From NCBI GenBank assembly GCA_015039315.1, contig WIDE01000027.1, forward strand, positions 274,209-338,208: a stretch of 64,000 nucleotides of DNA. Direction: 5' to 3'. Shown here piece by piece: positions 10,151-20,325 of the stretch. Numbering within the stretch: position 1 is the first letter of the stretch; each line of letters begins with the position of its first letter. The translations under genes were made by a program, and so were the position numbers. Under the pieces are notes generated by a model. It was not told the origin of the DNA. It was given only the letters and a program-made list of their open reading frames with translations, and did no database searches. Origin of the DNA: Clavulina sp. PMI_390 (lineage: Eukaryota > Basidiomycota > Agaricomycetes > Cantharellales > Hydnaceae).

Positions 10151-12481
10151 TTATAGCTTCGCTTTGATGCCGTTGACGCTCTTAGCTGATGCTGCCATTT
10201 GTTTATCCAGAATACGCAGATCCTTGCGTAGAATCTTCCCGGCGGGCGAGCGAGGGATCGCGCCCACGAGCACTACACCTGCAAGAGTTTGCAGCGGCGA
10301 GAAGAACCCGTAACTAATCAGTAAGCTGAGGTCCGTGTGAGAATTTATGTTGTTCGTACCTCCGCGGAGTTGTTTATAGCGCGCCACTCTCGCGTTTGTC
10401 CACTCGACAATCTCATTTGGGAGGGTGGTGCTTTTGAGCTGAGATAGGTCACGAGGCAGAACATATGCTCTATAGTGATGCACGCAAATACACGCCGTCA
10501 GAAGACGCTCTGACTCAGGGAAGAACGAACGCGCACTTTGGGAGCTCCGTAAATCCATCAGGCGCCAGCACACCAATCACACCGGCATCAGCGATAGCAG
10601 GACTAACGCAAACCCCCGTCAGTTACCTTCAAAGCGCAGAACGATCAGACGTACTGGGCAGCAAGAGTAGCTTCGAGCTCTGCGGGAGGGACTAGAAGGA
10701 GGATTAGTGTTAGAGCGGTGGACTTAGATCGACGACGGCAGAACCACGCACCTTGGAACCCATTGTATTTGATCATTTCTTTCATTCTATCGAGCAGATA
10801 GACATACCCGTCCTCGTCAAAGCGAGCAACATCACCAGACCTGACCCAGCCATCCTTCGTGATCGTTTCCACAGTTGCCTGAGGGTTGCCAAGATAACCA
10901 CTAAACAGCGCATGTTATATTGTACTAATCAAGCTCATGGATGTGCAACTTACTTCATCACAAAGTCACCTTTCAACCATAGTTCGCCAATTTCTCCTTG
11001 TTTCACATCAGTTCCCGTCTCAGGATCGACGATCCTTGCAGAAACGCCAGGGTTTAGGTTCCCTATTGTCTCCCACTTGCCGAGTCTGGTCGCGTCCACA
11101 CCCATAATCACCATACTGGCTGTAATTTCACAATATAGATCAATCGTAAGTTTGCCATGAAGGAAACTCATTCTATCTTATCAAAGGAGAACTCACTAGT
11201 CTCGCTCATCCCAAATGCCGGAGTGATAGCAAAGTTTGGTCTTGTGAGAGGTTTTAAACGCTCCGAGCACTTTTGCAGCAAGTGTGGTGGCACCGGCGCC
11301 GCGCCAACGAGCATTCGCTCTAGGTGAGATAGATCCGTCTTTGGTACAACAGGATGTACGACAAGACCAGCTAAGATTGGCGGGGCAACTCCAGTGACCT
11401 ATAGTTGTTGTATGATTAAGCATATTCATTCACTTGGTCAAAAGAGCGCTCGATGAAGAAGATGACATACGGTGACTTTATATTTCGCGAGGCCGGCTAG
11501 ATATGCATCCATGTTGAACCCCAAAGCTGACCATATCACGACCGGCATCGCGACAGAGAGGGTGTAGAATATACAGTGCTATATTCGCAATGAAGATGTT
11601 GTCAGATGCTTATTCAACGAGAAACTTGAGATAACACGGCGTGCTTACCACACCAGCAGCGACGTGGAACAGAGGGAATGGTGTGGCCTTGATGCTATGT
11701 TTCGATTTGGGGAACATGTCCATTTCGGAGGCAGATATAGCTTGCGCAACGATGCTGAAGTGCGATATTTCGACTGCTTTAGGTAAACCTGTCGTGCCCG
11801 AGGAGAAGAAGCATATATTCGACTTTCGCAAAACACAAAAACAGACCCGGGTCAGCATCGAATAATTCAGAAAATCGATATCGCACATACCTGTTTCGAT
11901 TTCTCCCCGTCGAATGACATGGGAGGCGACGGCTTCCCAGACTCAATTAGCTCGCCCACGGTGCCATATCCCTTTGGCGTATCAGGCATACGGAACAGCA
12001 CAAGAGTGCGCTTGACGTAATCCTTTGGGCTCACTCCCCGAAGTTTCATGGCTTGTGCGAGAACTGGCAGCAGTGCGGGATGTACCACATAGAAGCTGGA
12101 TTTCGTGACGTCGATGCAATGAACCAGATCTTTGGGCACAGAAGCAGCACTAACGCATGCAATTGGAACGCCAGATGCAAGCGATGCTAGCACCACGACG
12201 GGGAAGAGGAGGTGATTAGGGGAAAAGATGATGAATGAACCATCCTCAGTAAGGTTCTCCCCGTGGCCGAGGGACGCAAGGTTGCGCAGGCTGTGTGCAA
12301 ATCGTAGTGACTGTTCTTTCAGCTCGCGTCGCGTAAGCTGAGTGTCCGTCGACGCGTCAATATATGCTAGGGAGCTGTCTTCTGCATCTAAGCTGGCCGG
12401 GAAGCAGTGCGAGAATGCAGAGATGCGTGGAACAGTGATTTTCGAGCCCTCGTATACGACTGATGTTGCTGGTGGCGCCAT
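10151..12481 (-). CDS. 4-coumarate:CoA ligase-like acyl-CoA synthetase, probably peroxisomal
   Basis: Member of the AMP-forming ligase superfamily, which activates carboxylic acids to acyl-CoA through an acyl-adenylate. Read from the ATG at 12481 the protein starts MAPPATSVVYEGSKITVPRI. The P-loop-like motif is FFSSGTTGLPKAVEIS; then come VTGVAPPILAGLVVHP, AFGMSETS, the GELWLKGDFV segment, GWVRSGDVARFDEDGYVYLL with DRMKEMIKYNGFQ, and finally PRSPAGKILRKDLR with the catalytic Lys. The last three residues are AKL, a type 1 peroxisomal targeting signal. All motifs expected of an active enzyme are present, spread over about seven exons, with no break. In fungi such enzymes serve breakdown of aromatic or fatty acids; the exact acid is unknown. 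Another possible start lies 45 codons upstream in the same frame, but it lacks family similarity. Confidence 0.88.
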
Positions 12482-13976
12482 GCTGTTCGACGTTGGCTGG
12501 TGAAAAGGTTCAAGGAAAGCAAGTCGAAACTTTAGCAGTTGGTCATTTCCAGGCGCGTCATATTCCGATCTTCGGGCAGGGCGAGCCGGGTGGATCAATA
12601 ACACGCGTTCACACAAGGCTCGCGGTGGTCCACTGTGCCGTGCTTACCAATATGATTTAGGGCGAGTTAGAGATCTCTGATCCGGGTTGCAATCCCACCG
12701 GCTAGGTTCGTTATAAAGGGACCGTCTTATGTGGAGGGACAATGAGTTTCATGAGTGACAGTGGCGGGTTGTTTGGCAACAGCTCCCACGGTCGTCGCAG
12801 ACATGCACCGACGCCAGGCGGCCGGGAGGGTGGCACGAATAGACTGCCTACAGCCTCCCTTCCCATATCCACGGCTTGAGCCCTGGCTTTATGAGGCATC
12901 GCACCTCGAATTCAATTGCTATACTACTTCACGCTCTGGTTGTCTATTTCACGGGTCTCCTCGTCAAATCATACAAGCTCATTCGCCATCACCGCTATGT
13001 TCTTCGAGCCGTGCGACGAAAGCTCTTAGTCGAACCTAACTCCCGACGTTCTCTCCTCAAATATGCTTTCAATAGCGATCCTCAAGATCTTGTGCTCGCC
13101 GTGAATATGAATCTGTTTGGGCCCTAGCGCGATGACGACTTGCTGGAAATGAGAGGGGGAAAGTTATTATAAATCTTCGATATATATATCCACGCTCTAT
13201 AATTGGCGCGGAGAGTGAAATTCCGATGAAGTGCAAGGTTTGATATGTCACATTGTAAACCTTGATACTCTGTAGCCCCACAACCTCAAACTACACGACA
13301 TCTCCAGCTCACAAGAACACCGCAGTAATCGTTCCAGGGGACAGAAATCTCACTCCTGTGGCTCCCCGCCCTCGCAGCTTAGCTTGGGGTGATAACTGCC
13401 CAGTTATTCGAATAAAGGGAGAGACTGTCACCTGGTCAAGGTACTTGAACGTGGATATCTCTCACTTCTGTACGCTGTATCTTGCACCTTGCATCTTGCA
13501 ATTGGCCAGCGATGCCAGAATGATAATCCGCTTCTCCACACGCATACTTGAGCCTAGAGGACTCCGCCTGCCGCTGCAACCGCGTTGAAGTGTCCAGCGA
13601 TGAAACCAACAACCTGCGTATCACGAGCGCGTACGTCTAAGATGTATGTATGCCGGTTCTTTAAATCCTTCATGTGGCCGTCAGAAGGCGGGGACAATGC
13701 GGGTACGATACATTCTCCCTCAATGGCTCCAAATGTGCAGTTTACTACTCCCCTGAGTGGAGTTATAGGCGTCCAAATTTCGGTGAATAGCGACCACCAA
13801 GGAGAATGATCAATTTGTGGTACTATCAATGGGTGGTAGAAATACTGAGATCTCATGTATTTAAATGCCTGTGTCTCCTCAATGGGCTAGTTGTAAAATC
13901 TCCGTTGCTTCACGCTTTGGCCTCTATTACTGTTCATCGTCTAAACCATGCAGAACACTCATGATATCCGAGGTCC
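12482..13976. other. intergenic, 1.5 kb, no confident gene
   Basis: It lies between the divergent acyl-CoA synthetase and nucleotidyltransferase-like genes. A minus-strand open frame at 13554-13856 (100 codons, containing HTYILDVRARDTQVVGFIAG) is the only stretch with a protein-like look; I cannot extend it into flanking exons and do not call it a gene. Confidence 0.3.
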
Positions 13977-14735
13977 GTGGAAATGTCTGATCCTGCTCTA
14001 TATCTCACAAATTTATTTCCAGAGCGAGCCACGTGTGCCATGGCATGGATCCAGTATCAACGTAGGATACACAGAATTTCCCGGGCATGCCATTTCCCCC
14101 ACGCGAGCACCAAAGGACTCAAGTGTGCTGCACAATATATTGCAAGGTTCCTCGTAGCGAACTGGGTTCCGTTCTATATCTGCGGAGGATACGCATGCCT
14201 TACCACAGCTGATCCAAAGCGGCTTACATCCGGTCTCGACATCGTAGTTGATACTCACCAACCTCGCCAGCTGATGGCCAGTCTGCTCAGCGACCCCCAC
14301 TTCGTTACCGATCCGACTCATACCGCATCAACTCGCGTAATGTTTTTGGTGGAAGCTACTGAAGAGCTTGTAGAAATTGACATAATTCCAGGTGGCTGGG
14401 GAGGTATCTTTCCTTTTGTGGCCATGATGATGCCATATTTAGAGAAGAACCTCCATTCTATACCTGTTCCTTCGATCTCTGTTCTACTACGCATGAAGCT
14501 GAAGACTTATAGCCGCCTGGCAACAAAGCCTTTCGAAAAGCGACAAACTGAAGGAAGGGATATCTGGAATCTCAGGAAGCGCATGAAGGCCAAGAAACAA
14601 TATTTCGACCCTGAGCTCGATGAGGATGAGTATGCTGGTCTCCAAGCATGGTTGGCCGAGCATCACGACGAGGGTTTGTGGGTAGGCCTCGGCATCCCAG
14701 AACTGGACGATCAATTGCGTTGCGTTATTGTTTAG
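13977..14735 (+). CDS. nucleotidyltransferase-fold protein (AbiEii/MNT-like), single exon
   Basis: Intronless 252-codon frame; the second ATG at 13983 is an equally good start. The body has the sequence plan of small nucleotidyltransferases: KCAAQYIARFLVANWVPFYI then CGGYA (glycine turn, about residues 65-75), RLTSGLDIVVDT, a later strand VEIDIIPGG and a helix-rich block PSISVLLRMKLKTYSRLATK that is followed by an RDIWNL motif, a pattern shared with AbiEii-type and minimal nucleotidyltransferases. Most fold members have two acidic residues spaced as DxD after the glycine turn; here the first position appears to be Gly (SGLDI), so catalysis is doubtful. The third carboxylate, in VEIDI, is present. 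Fungal relatives of this kind are mostly unstudied. Function is unknown; it could be an inactive scaffold. Confidence 0.6.
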   Translation: MEMSDPALYLTNLFPERATCAMAWIQYQRRIHRISRACHFPHASTKGLKCAAQYIARFLVANWVPFYICGGYACLTTADPKRLTSGLDIVVDTHQPRQLMASLLSDPHFVTDPTHTASTRVMFLVEATEELVEIDIIPGGWGGIFPFVAMMMPYLEKNLHSIPVPSISVLLRMKLKTYSRLATKPFEKRQTEGRDIWNLRKRMKAKKQYFDPELDEDEYAGLQAWLAEHHDEGLWVGLGIPELDDQLRCVIV

Positions 14736-15461
14736 TTAGTCTCTTGTCAAGGCTTTATTTAATTTGTTGATATACTAGAGGTGAATGGGTCGAAATAAGT
14801 CCGTCATTCGTCAGGGCCAGGATATCAAGCGAGGTTGTTGTTGTTGTTGTTGCCACCGAGACAGTTTTGTTTGGGCGTTTCCCACGCACCAGCTGGCGTG
14901 GTCCTGATGCTAACAACCAACAGGGGATAGTCCTTCTAGACCTCTTCAATGCCAGCCGTCGTTTTCCGAATTTCGGAATATCTAGCTTGCGAAACTGCTG
15001 TGCTTTGTTGCTCGGAACCCCCCGCACCGTTCGTACACGGCTGATGGCTCAACCCACCCGGGCTGCGCCTATGGTATGGGCCTCGGCCTTATCTCCTGTA
15101 TCATGGCAACCACTCCTCGATCTCATAGATACTACCCCGCAGTTTGAGTCGGAAATCTAGAATGGCCGGAGTGCTGCATTTCCGGTGGCAGGTATTCCTC
15201 TCAACTGAATAGGCGGCCTCGTTTGATTGCCTTGAGGCTGTGGCGCGCTCTCATTGAAACGTTCATCATCCATTGATTCTGGTGCCATCGAACATCCTGA
15301 TGCACACGACTCCACAACGCTGCTAATTGTAGTCTAGCCCTGACAAACAACGAGTGACTCCACACCATGAAGGATAAAACGGCTCGTCGTCTGAGGTCAA
15401 AGCCCACTAGCAAATTTCCCACAACAACAACACTCCTACTCCGTTCGAGCCATCCCTCTTC
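14736..15461. other. intergenic with a (GTT)n microsatellite
   Basis: No supported gene. A short GTT trinucleotide run of about six units lies near 14834-14852. A plus-strand frame at 14867-15160 and a minus-strand frame at 14755-15027 overlap here; neither has recognisable motifs. Confidence 0.3.
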
Positions 15462-16269
15462 ATGTCGGATACCCTGACTCCTCACGAGGCCTCCTTATGG
15501 ACTGGTATGTACCTTGTCGCTATCAAAGACTTGATTAGCCACTAACTTGTCCGTTATCTTATCAGCATATACGGTCCTTATGTCCTACATTATCGAGATT
15601 GTGCTCCAAGGACCTCGGATACCCAGTGACTTGCGTGCGCATTTCATGGGCCCCATCGCATATTGTCGCCAGCTGAACTTCTCCCATCCATTCCATCGTA
15701 TCGATATCATGATGAAGGTCACCACTCCGTGGTCAATACATGGGATCGCACAACTCCTCACCACACAACTCAAGCACATCCTAGCGCCGGATAACCGAAG
15801 AGCGCTCTTCCAGCAACTCACGGCAAAGGGTCTCCCACATACCATCTGGCACGACCTAGACTCAAGAGTGACGTCGTTACCCTCGTCCTTCGCCGAACAC
15901 ATCAATCTCGTCCCACATGGCCCCAACGTCAAGGTTGCACGGATACAACTTCACAGCGACACCATCGCCCATCCAACCAGTCCTTGTCCATCATTGAAGG
16001 TCGGCCTGGGCTCGTTGCTGTGCTACGAGCTCCGGAAACACCGTGACCTCCCCTCCGGCGACTCCGAGCACTCTCACCTCGAGTGGCTCATAGAAGCCAT
16101 CAACAAACTCCCCAACCGTTCAAAAGTCCTCGACGAACGGTTACCAATCTTCCAACAATCGATGACAATGATTCGTCTTTGGAATGATACCGCATCGGGG
16201 ACGGGGAGAGCAATCAAGTTATGGCGCAGCGGGGACGGCTACATCGTCCCGACCTCCACCATTGAATAG
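15462..16269 (+). CDS. hypothetical protein, two exons
   Basis: A short first exon (15462-15504) gives MSDTLTPHEASLWT; a 61-bp intron with GTATGT donor and TTATCAG acceptor (15505-15565) joins it in frame to a 704-nt exon starting AYTVLMSYIIEIVLQGPRIP. The product is 248 residues. The early part has a mildly hydrophobic helix (VLMSYIIEIVLQ), the rest is soluble and rich in His, Leu and Arg. I do not recognise the family and assign no function. The clean splice and exact frame support a real gene. It lies 215 bp upstream of an F-box gene on the same strand. Confidence 0.6.
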
Positions 16270-16483
16270 TTTGATACTATCTGTTCTACTACCGTTACGC
16301 TATATTGTAGCGTAACTCCCATAGACCTAATACATTGTCTATAAGCCCTCTGTTTCGGGGCGCTTATATGGCCATTCAAGTTATCGGTATCGTGTGCACG
16401 TTCCTGTGAGATGGTTCCGTTGTTTGGCAACGATTGGTCTTGCTGGCAGTGCATCGCTTCATTCTTGAGGAACTAACGCTTGG

Positions 16484-17983
16484 ATGAGTGATAAAATTGT
16501 CCTGAACTGGCAGCAACCTGCGGTGTCTCTCTTACCGGAGCTACTATCTCAAATCTTTGTGTTTGTTCTACGAGACCTTGGCAATGCCGATCCACAACAC
16601 ATAAATTCCACACACATACATCGCATGAGGCAGACCCGGCTGATGCTGTGTGCGATATGCTCCCGCTGGCGTGAAGTTGCCCTATCCACGCAAGTGCTTT
16701 GGAGCATCCTTAGCTTCCCTCCAAACTACAATGACGATGTGGATGCGAAAACTAGTGTAACCTACGGTGGCGAAACACTTACACCCATCTCCGTCGAGTT
16801 TTTTGCCGAGGAGGTCAAGAGATCAGGCCAATCTCCCCTCTCCCTATATTTACTAATTTCTGCTCGTGACTCCTTGGGAAACACAATTTGGCCGCTAATA
16901 TCGGTCTCCAATGCGCTCGTGAATACCGTTGAGCCATTACTACCGCGCTGCAGACACCTTCACTTCTGGGGTGACAAAAATCCATTCTTCCGCATAATCA
17001 ACCATATAAACGTATCACCTACTCCTGTTCTGCAATCTTTATCCATCTCCCTTCATCCAGATTCAGTACATCCCCGTGAGCGTGTGATTGACCTATCGCA
17101 GGCTCACTATCTATCTGAAGTACGGATTCACGGTGACTACGACGAGGAGATCTCCAATGAAAGGGCAATACCTCTTCAACTCAAGTTATCTGCCGCTTCA
17201 TTACCTCGCCGGGTAGAGATCGACGAGTCTGTCAATATCCAAAATATCCTGACACTCTTCACGCAAAGCTCTTCACTTGAAGAGTTTTATTGGATGTCAT
17301 CAGACCGACGTTTCGATATCCCACATACACCGCTGCCTCCCATACCCCATCTACGCCACCTCATACTCTCTGCCCGGATTCCTCCCACCCTTCTCGAATA
17401 TCTCGACGCCCCCGCCCTCGTAAGACTCGAAACAAACTTCCCCTGGGAATTAGACAGTGTATATCCTCTCCCCCTATCCTCGACTCGCAACTTCCCCAAT
17501 CTTCGTGCCCTTGTGCTTGGCGGCCACCAAGACACCATACGAGATCATGATATGATTATTGTCCGGCTCATTCAATCCCATCCAAGCTTGCAAATTGTAA
17601 GCCTGCCGGGACATATCACAGAGATTATGGCAGAAACACTTGCTACACTGCCCTCGCTTGGACACGTTAGTGCGAATCTAGGATATTATGCAAATAACAC
17701 CGCTGGTCTAACCTTGCTACTGAGAAGATGGCGGACAGCAGCAACGGTGGAAGGTTTAGAATCTTCTCAGCAATTTGCACCTACCATCTACCTTACGGGA
17801 GGCTTCGTTCCTCGGGTTGGCGCGACTCCCCTCGTCCAGGATGAAGACCTTACCACCTTTGCACAACAGAGGTTTCTTGAGTCATCGCCATTCTTGAATG
17901 GTCAGACGAGTGGCGCTTATTGGGATGAACTCATCAACGAGGTGCGGCGAGGAGAAGGATTGAGGCGCGTTGTGAGGCGATGA
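16484..17983 (+). CDS. F-box protein with degenerate leucine-rich repeats
   Basis: Single-exon 499-residue protein. Near the N-terminus the F-box-like segment reads PAVSLLPELLSQIFVFVLRD and, after an insert, QTRLMLCAICSRWREVALST, followed by QVLWSIL. This is the usual form in Agaricomycetes, where F-box proteins act as substrate adaptors for SCF ubiquitin ligases by binding Skp1. The remainder carries scattered LRR-like strands (for example PNLRALVLGG and PSLQIVSLPGHITEIMAETL) spaced as a curved repeat. The stop lies at 17981-17983. The convergent gene at 18192-19619 is a clear paralogue with the same plan, down to the shared NWQQPAVSL/NWRKPAVSL opening. Target unknown. Confidence 0.8.
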   Translation: MSDKIVLNWQQPAVSLLPELLSQIFVFVLRDLGNADPQHINSTHIHRMRQTRLMLCAICSRWREVALSTQVLWSILSFPPNYNDDVDAKTSVTYGGETLTPISVEFFAEEVKRSGQSPLSLYLLISARDSLGNTIWPLISVSNALVNTVEPLLPRCRHLHFWGDKNPFFRIINHINVSPTPVLQSLSISLHPDSVHPRERVIDLSQAHYLSEVRIHGDYDEEISNERAIPLQLKLSAASLPRRVEIDESVNIQNILTLFTQSSSLEEFYWMSSDRRFDIPHTPLPPIPHLRHLILSARIPPTLLEYLDAPALVRLETNFPWELDSVYPLPLSSTRNFPNLRALVLGGHQDTIRDHDMIIVRLIQSHPSLQIVSLPGHITEIMAETLATLPSLGHVSANLGYYANNTAGLTLLLRRWRTAATVEGLESSQQFAPTIYLTGGFVPRVGATPLVQDEDLTTFAQQRFLESSPFLNGQTSGAYWDELINEVRRGEGLRRVVRR

Positions 17984-18191
17984 TATCGTTGTATGAATTT
18001 GCATGCTCTTGGACATCTAGCCGTATCTGCTAGGCTCATGACTGTTCCTAACGAAATAGTACAGTCCACCTATGCATTCATATTTGAGGATCAGAATTGC
18101 AAACCTGTCGTTAAATGGTACCAAGGCGGGTGAAGGCAAGCCAAGAAACTATAATCCCCTGAGCGCATCAAGACGAGCCCAATTGAGACCT
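17984..18191. other. short gap between convergent F-box genes
   Basis: 208 bp between two convergent stop codons; both 3' untranslated regions must share it. Nothing else seen. Confidence 0.3.
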
Positions 18192-19619
18192 TTATGGTGC
18201 AGATTCGATGCGCGTCATCCTGGTGAGAAAATCATCCCAGTAACTGGCCCCTGCTTGATGGAGAAAAATGGGTTTATCCACCCAGATTTGTTGGACAAAC
18301 CCTAAGAGGTCTAACTCATCCTTGATTTCTCCCATGTCCCATGATCCTGGATGAGGCACTCCATAAACGAATAGGGTTGGCGGCTTCCACTCGACGGTAG
18401 AGCGAGCTTTTGTGCACCATTTTCGGATTACTGGTAGCACACGCGAAACATTATTCCCATCATTTGCTGCGGTAAGGTGCAAAAGCGAGGGTAAAGCAGA
18501 CAGCGCCTTGGCAAGTGGCTCTGTGATGTGTCCTACAACACTAATAACTCGCAGGTTTGAATGCGCAAGGATGAAGCTGACAAAACTGGGCTCGTGATCT
18601 TGTATCATCTGGCGATATCCGCCTATATGGAGGACTCGTAGATTGGGGAAAAAGATTGATTCTAATAACGGGAACGGAGTGGGAGGGGCAGTCAAAGCAT
18701 CAAGTCCATGATAGATGAGCTCAAGAACAGTAAGCTCAAGGGATCGGAAGGATCCTAGGGTGGAGACAGGGACCCCACCATGGAGGTAGAGTTCGCGGAG
18801 GTATAGCATCCCAGGGTATTCAATTTGAAAGGGTTGGGATACGTCGCCCCGCAACTCATTCCATGTAAACTCCTTGAGCGAGGGGCTTTGAGCAACGATA
18901 GTGATGACGTCCTCCGGAGCCAGAGACGTAGAGAGTTTGATGCTACAAAGATCTGCATCAGGAGACACTTTCAGGTGAACAAGGTGTGTCTGATAGGAGA
19001 AATGGAGTCGAAGCTCGCGTAGTCTCGATGCAGAACTGAGATTGATCAGACTAAGGCTAAAGGGAAAGTCTTGGGGATGGCTGGATGCGGATAAAGATTC
19101 TAGATTGGGTAGAGGCACTTCGCTCAGAGGGTTCAGTAAACGGCCGACTAGCATTTGGCCAGCCGTAATGGTAATGTTCTTGCAGCGTGGAATCGCTTGC
19201 TGAGCTGCACTAACGATTGTCGTCTTGATAGAAATCGTTTCAGGGACAGGGGTAGTATGTGACCAGAAAGGATCCGTGATATGTAGCGAGAGCAGGGAAT
19301 CTCCTGAGCGACCCAGCTCCATAGCAAAAAGATCACTGGCGAACCCTGCCCTTTCATGGGAGATCATGATAGCACTCCAGATCAGTTGCGTTGACAAAGC
19401 CACCTCTCTCCACTGTCTACAAATGGCTGCGATGGTGAAACGAGCCCGTCTGATGTGCTTCATATTCATAGCCTTGATCTGATGTGGAAGTTCCACACCA
19501 CCCCAGCTTCGTACAACTAGCACGAATATGCGGGCCATCAACTCAGGAAAGAGTGACACAGCAGGTTTCCGCCAGTTGCGAGCCACAAGCTCGCCAAGAT
19601 CTTTATTGGATCCCTCCAT
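18192..19619 (-). CDS. F-box protein, paralogue of the preceding gene
   Basis: Intronless. The start at 19619 (MEGSNKDLGELVARNWRKPA) is preferred because it matches the length of the convergent paralogue; an in-frame ATG at 19667 would add 16 residues. The F-box segment reads PAVSLFPELMARIFVLVVRS and RRARFTIAAICRQWREVALS, then TQLIWSA. The repeat region holds LRR-like strands such as PNLRVLHIGGYRQMIQDHEP and SNLRVISVVGHITEPLAKAL, which align with the equivalent part of the paralogue (PNLRALVLGGHQ and SLQIVSLPGHITEIMAETL). Both end in a YWDDFL/YWDELI motif. So this is an inverted duplication that has diverged strongly. By family knowledge it is an SCF adaptor; the target is unknown. Confidence 0.78.
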   Translation of the reverse strand: MEGSNKDLGELVARNWRKPAVSLFPELMARIFVLVVRSWGGVELPHQIKAMNMKHIRRARFTIAAICRQWREVALSTQLIWSAIMISHERAGFASDLFAMELGRSGDSLLSLHITDPFWSHTTPVPETISIKTTIVSAAQQAIPRCKNITITAGQMLVGRLLNPLSEVPLPNLESLSASSHPQDFPFSLSLINLSSASRLRELRLHFSYQTHLVHLKVSPDADLCSIKLSTSLAPEDVITIVAQSPSLKEFTWNELRGDVSQPFQIEYPGMLYLRELYLHGGVPVSTLGSFRSLELTVLELIYHGLDALTAPPTPFPLLESIFFPNLRVLHIGGYRQMIQDHEPSFVSFILAHSNLRVISVVGHITEPLAKALSALPSLLHLTAANDGNNVSRVLPVIRKWCTKARSTVEWKPPTLFVYGVPHPGSWDMGEIKDELDLLGFVQQIWVDKPIFLHQAGASYWDDFLTRMTRIESAP

Positions 19620-20325
19620 TGGTGGAGTGAATGACTTATAACGCAGCGATGACGATAATGAGATCATTAGATGGGATTAAGGTATACACACTTACGACCC
19701 GCGAGTGCTAGTAACACTTGCAAGAATACACTGAGTTACCCACTGTGAGGCTTTCTTGGATGCTTTGATGGAGTCGGTGTGCTGGATGGATGTCGAGCTC
19801 GGAAGACCTTTCCCGTCGGCCCCGAACACTTGGTTTTGTGGTGGCGACGGCGCCAAACTCGATCCTATTCCTTAGATTTTATCCACGCTTTGGCTCGGAC
19901 CCTCTCTCTACGCCTTGGTCTTTCCCATTCCATCTTGGCCACCACTTCCGCCACGATCCTCGAACACGATGAGCATCGACCTTCACCACTCATTAATAAG
20001 CTCTGACAGCACTACACCACCTGGGCTCATTCTACAGTCCGCTTGCTCCCTTCGCTCATCGTGTTAACACCACTAGTCCTATGCTCCCCACTCATAGATG
20101 GAGTTCCTACGGTCTCGTGTGCACAGGAGGTTATTCACCTGCTTGCAGTCTTTTCTAGCCGTCATTGAAGCTTGAAGCTGCTTAGCTTACCAATCAATTC
20201 GCTTCAGATCGAGAAACCCCACGTTCCCAAATCTCGTTGCAAGATTTTCACTTCTGGAGACAAATTATAGCCTTCCAAGGTGTTTTTTTTATGGGATGAT
20301 TCTGCGTGATATTGTGGCAATGTAG
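19620..20325. other. intergenic, no gene seen
   Basis: It contains the promoter of the F-box gene and the 3' end of the kinase gene. Open frames here (such as 19779-20006) are short and without motifs. Confidence 0.3.

Noticed and set aside
10151..12481. Idea of a secondary-metabolite cluster (GMC oxidase, hydrolase, acyl-CoA ligase)
   Set aside because: No polyketide synthase, NRPS, terpene cyclase, transporter or transcription factor is nearby; the three genes are of common families.
13554..13856. 100-codon minus-strand frame with a protein-like segment
   Set aside because: Could not be extended to exons or matched to a family; kept only as a note in the intergenic entry.
14834..14852. 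GTT microsatellite as a possible CRISPR-like or satellite array
   Set aside because: Only about six perfect trinucleotides; no spacer structure. No CRISPR array exists in the window.
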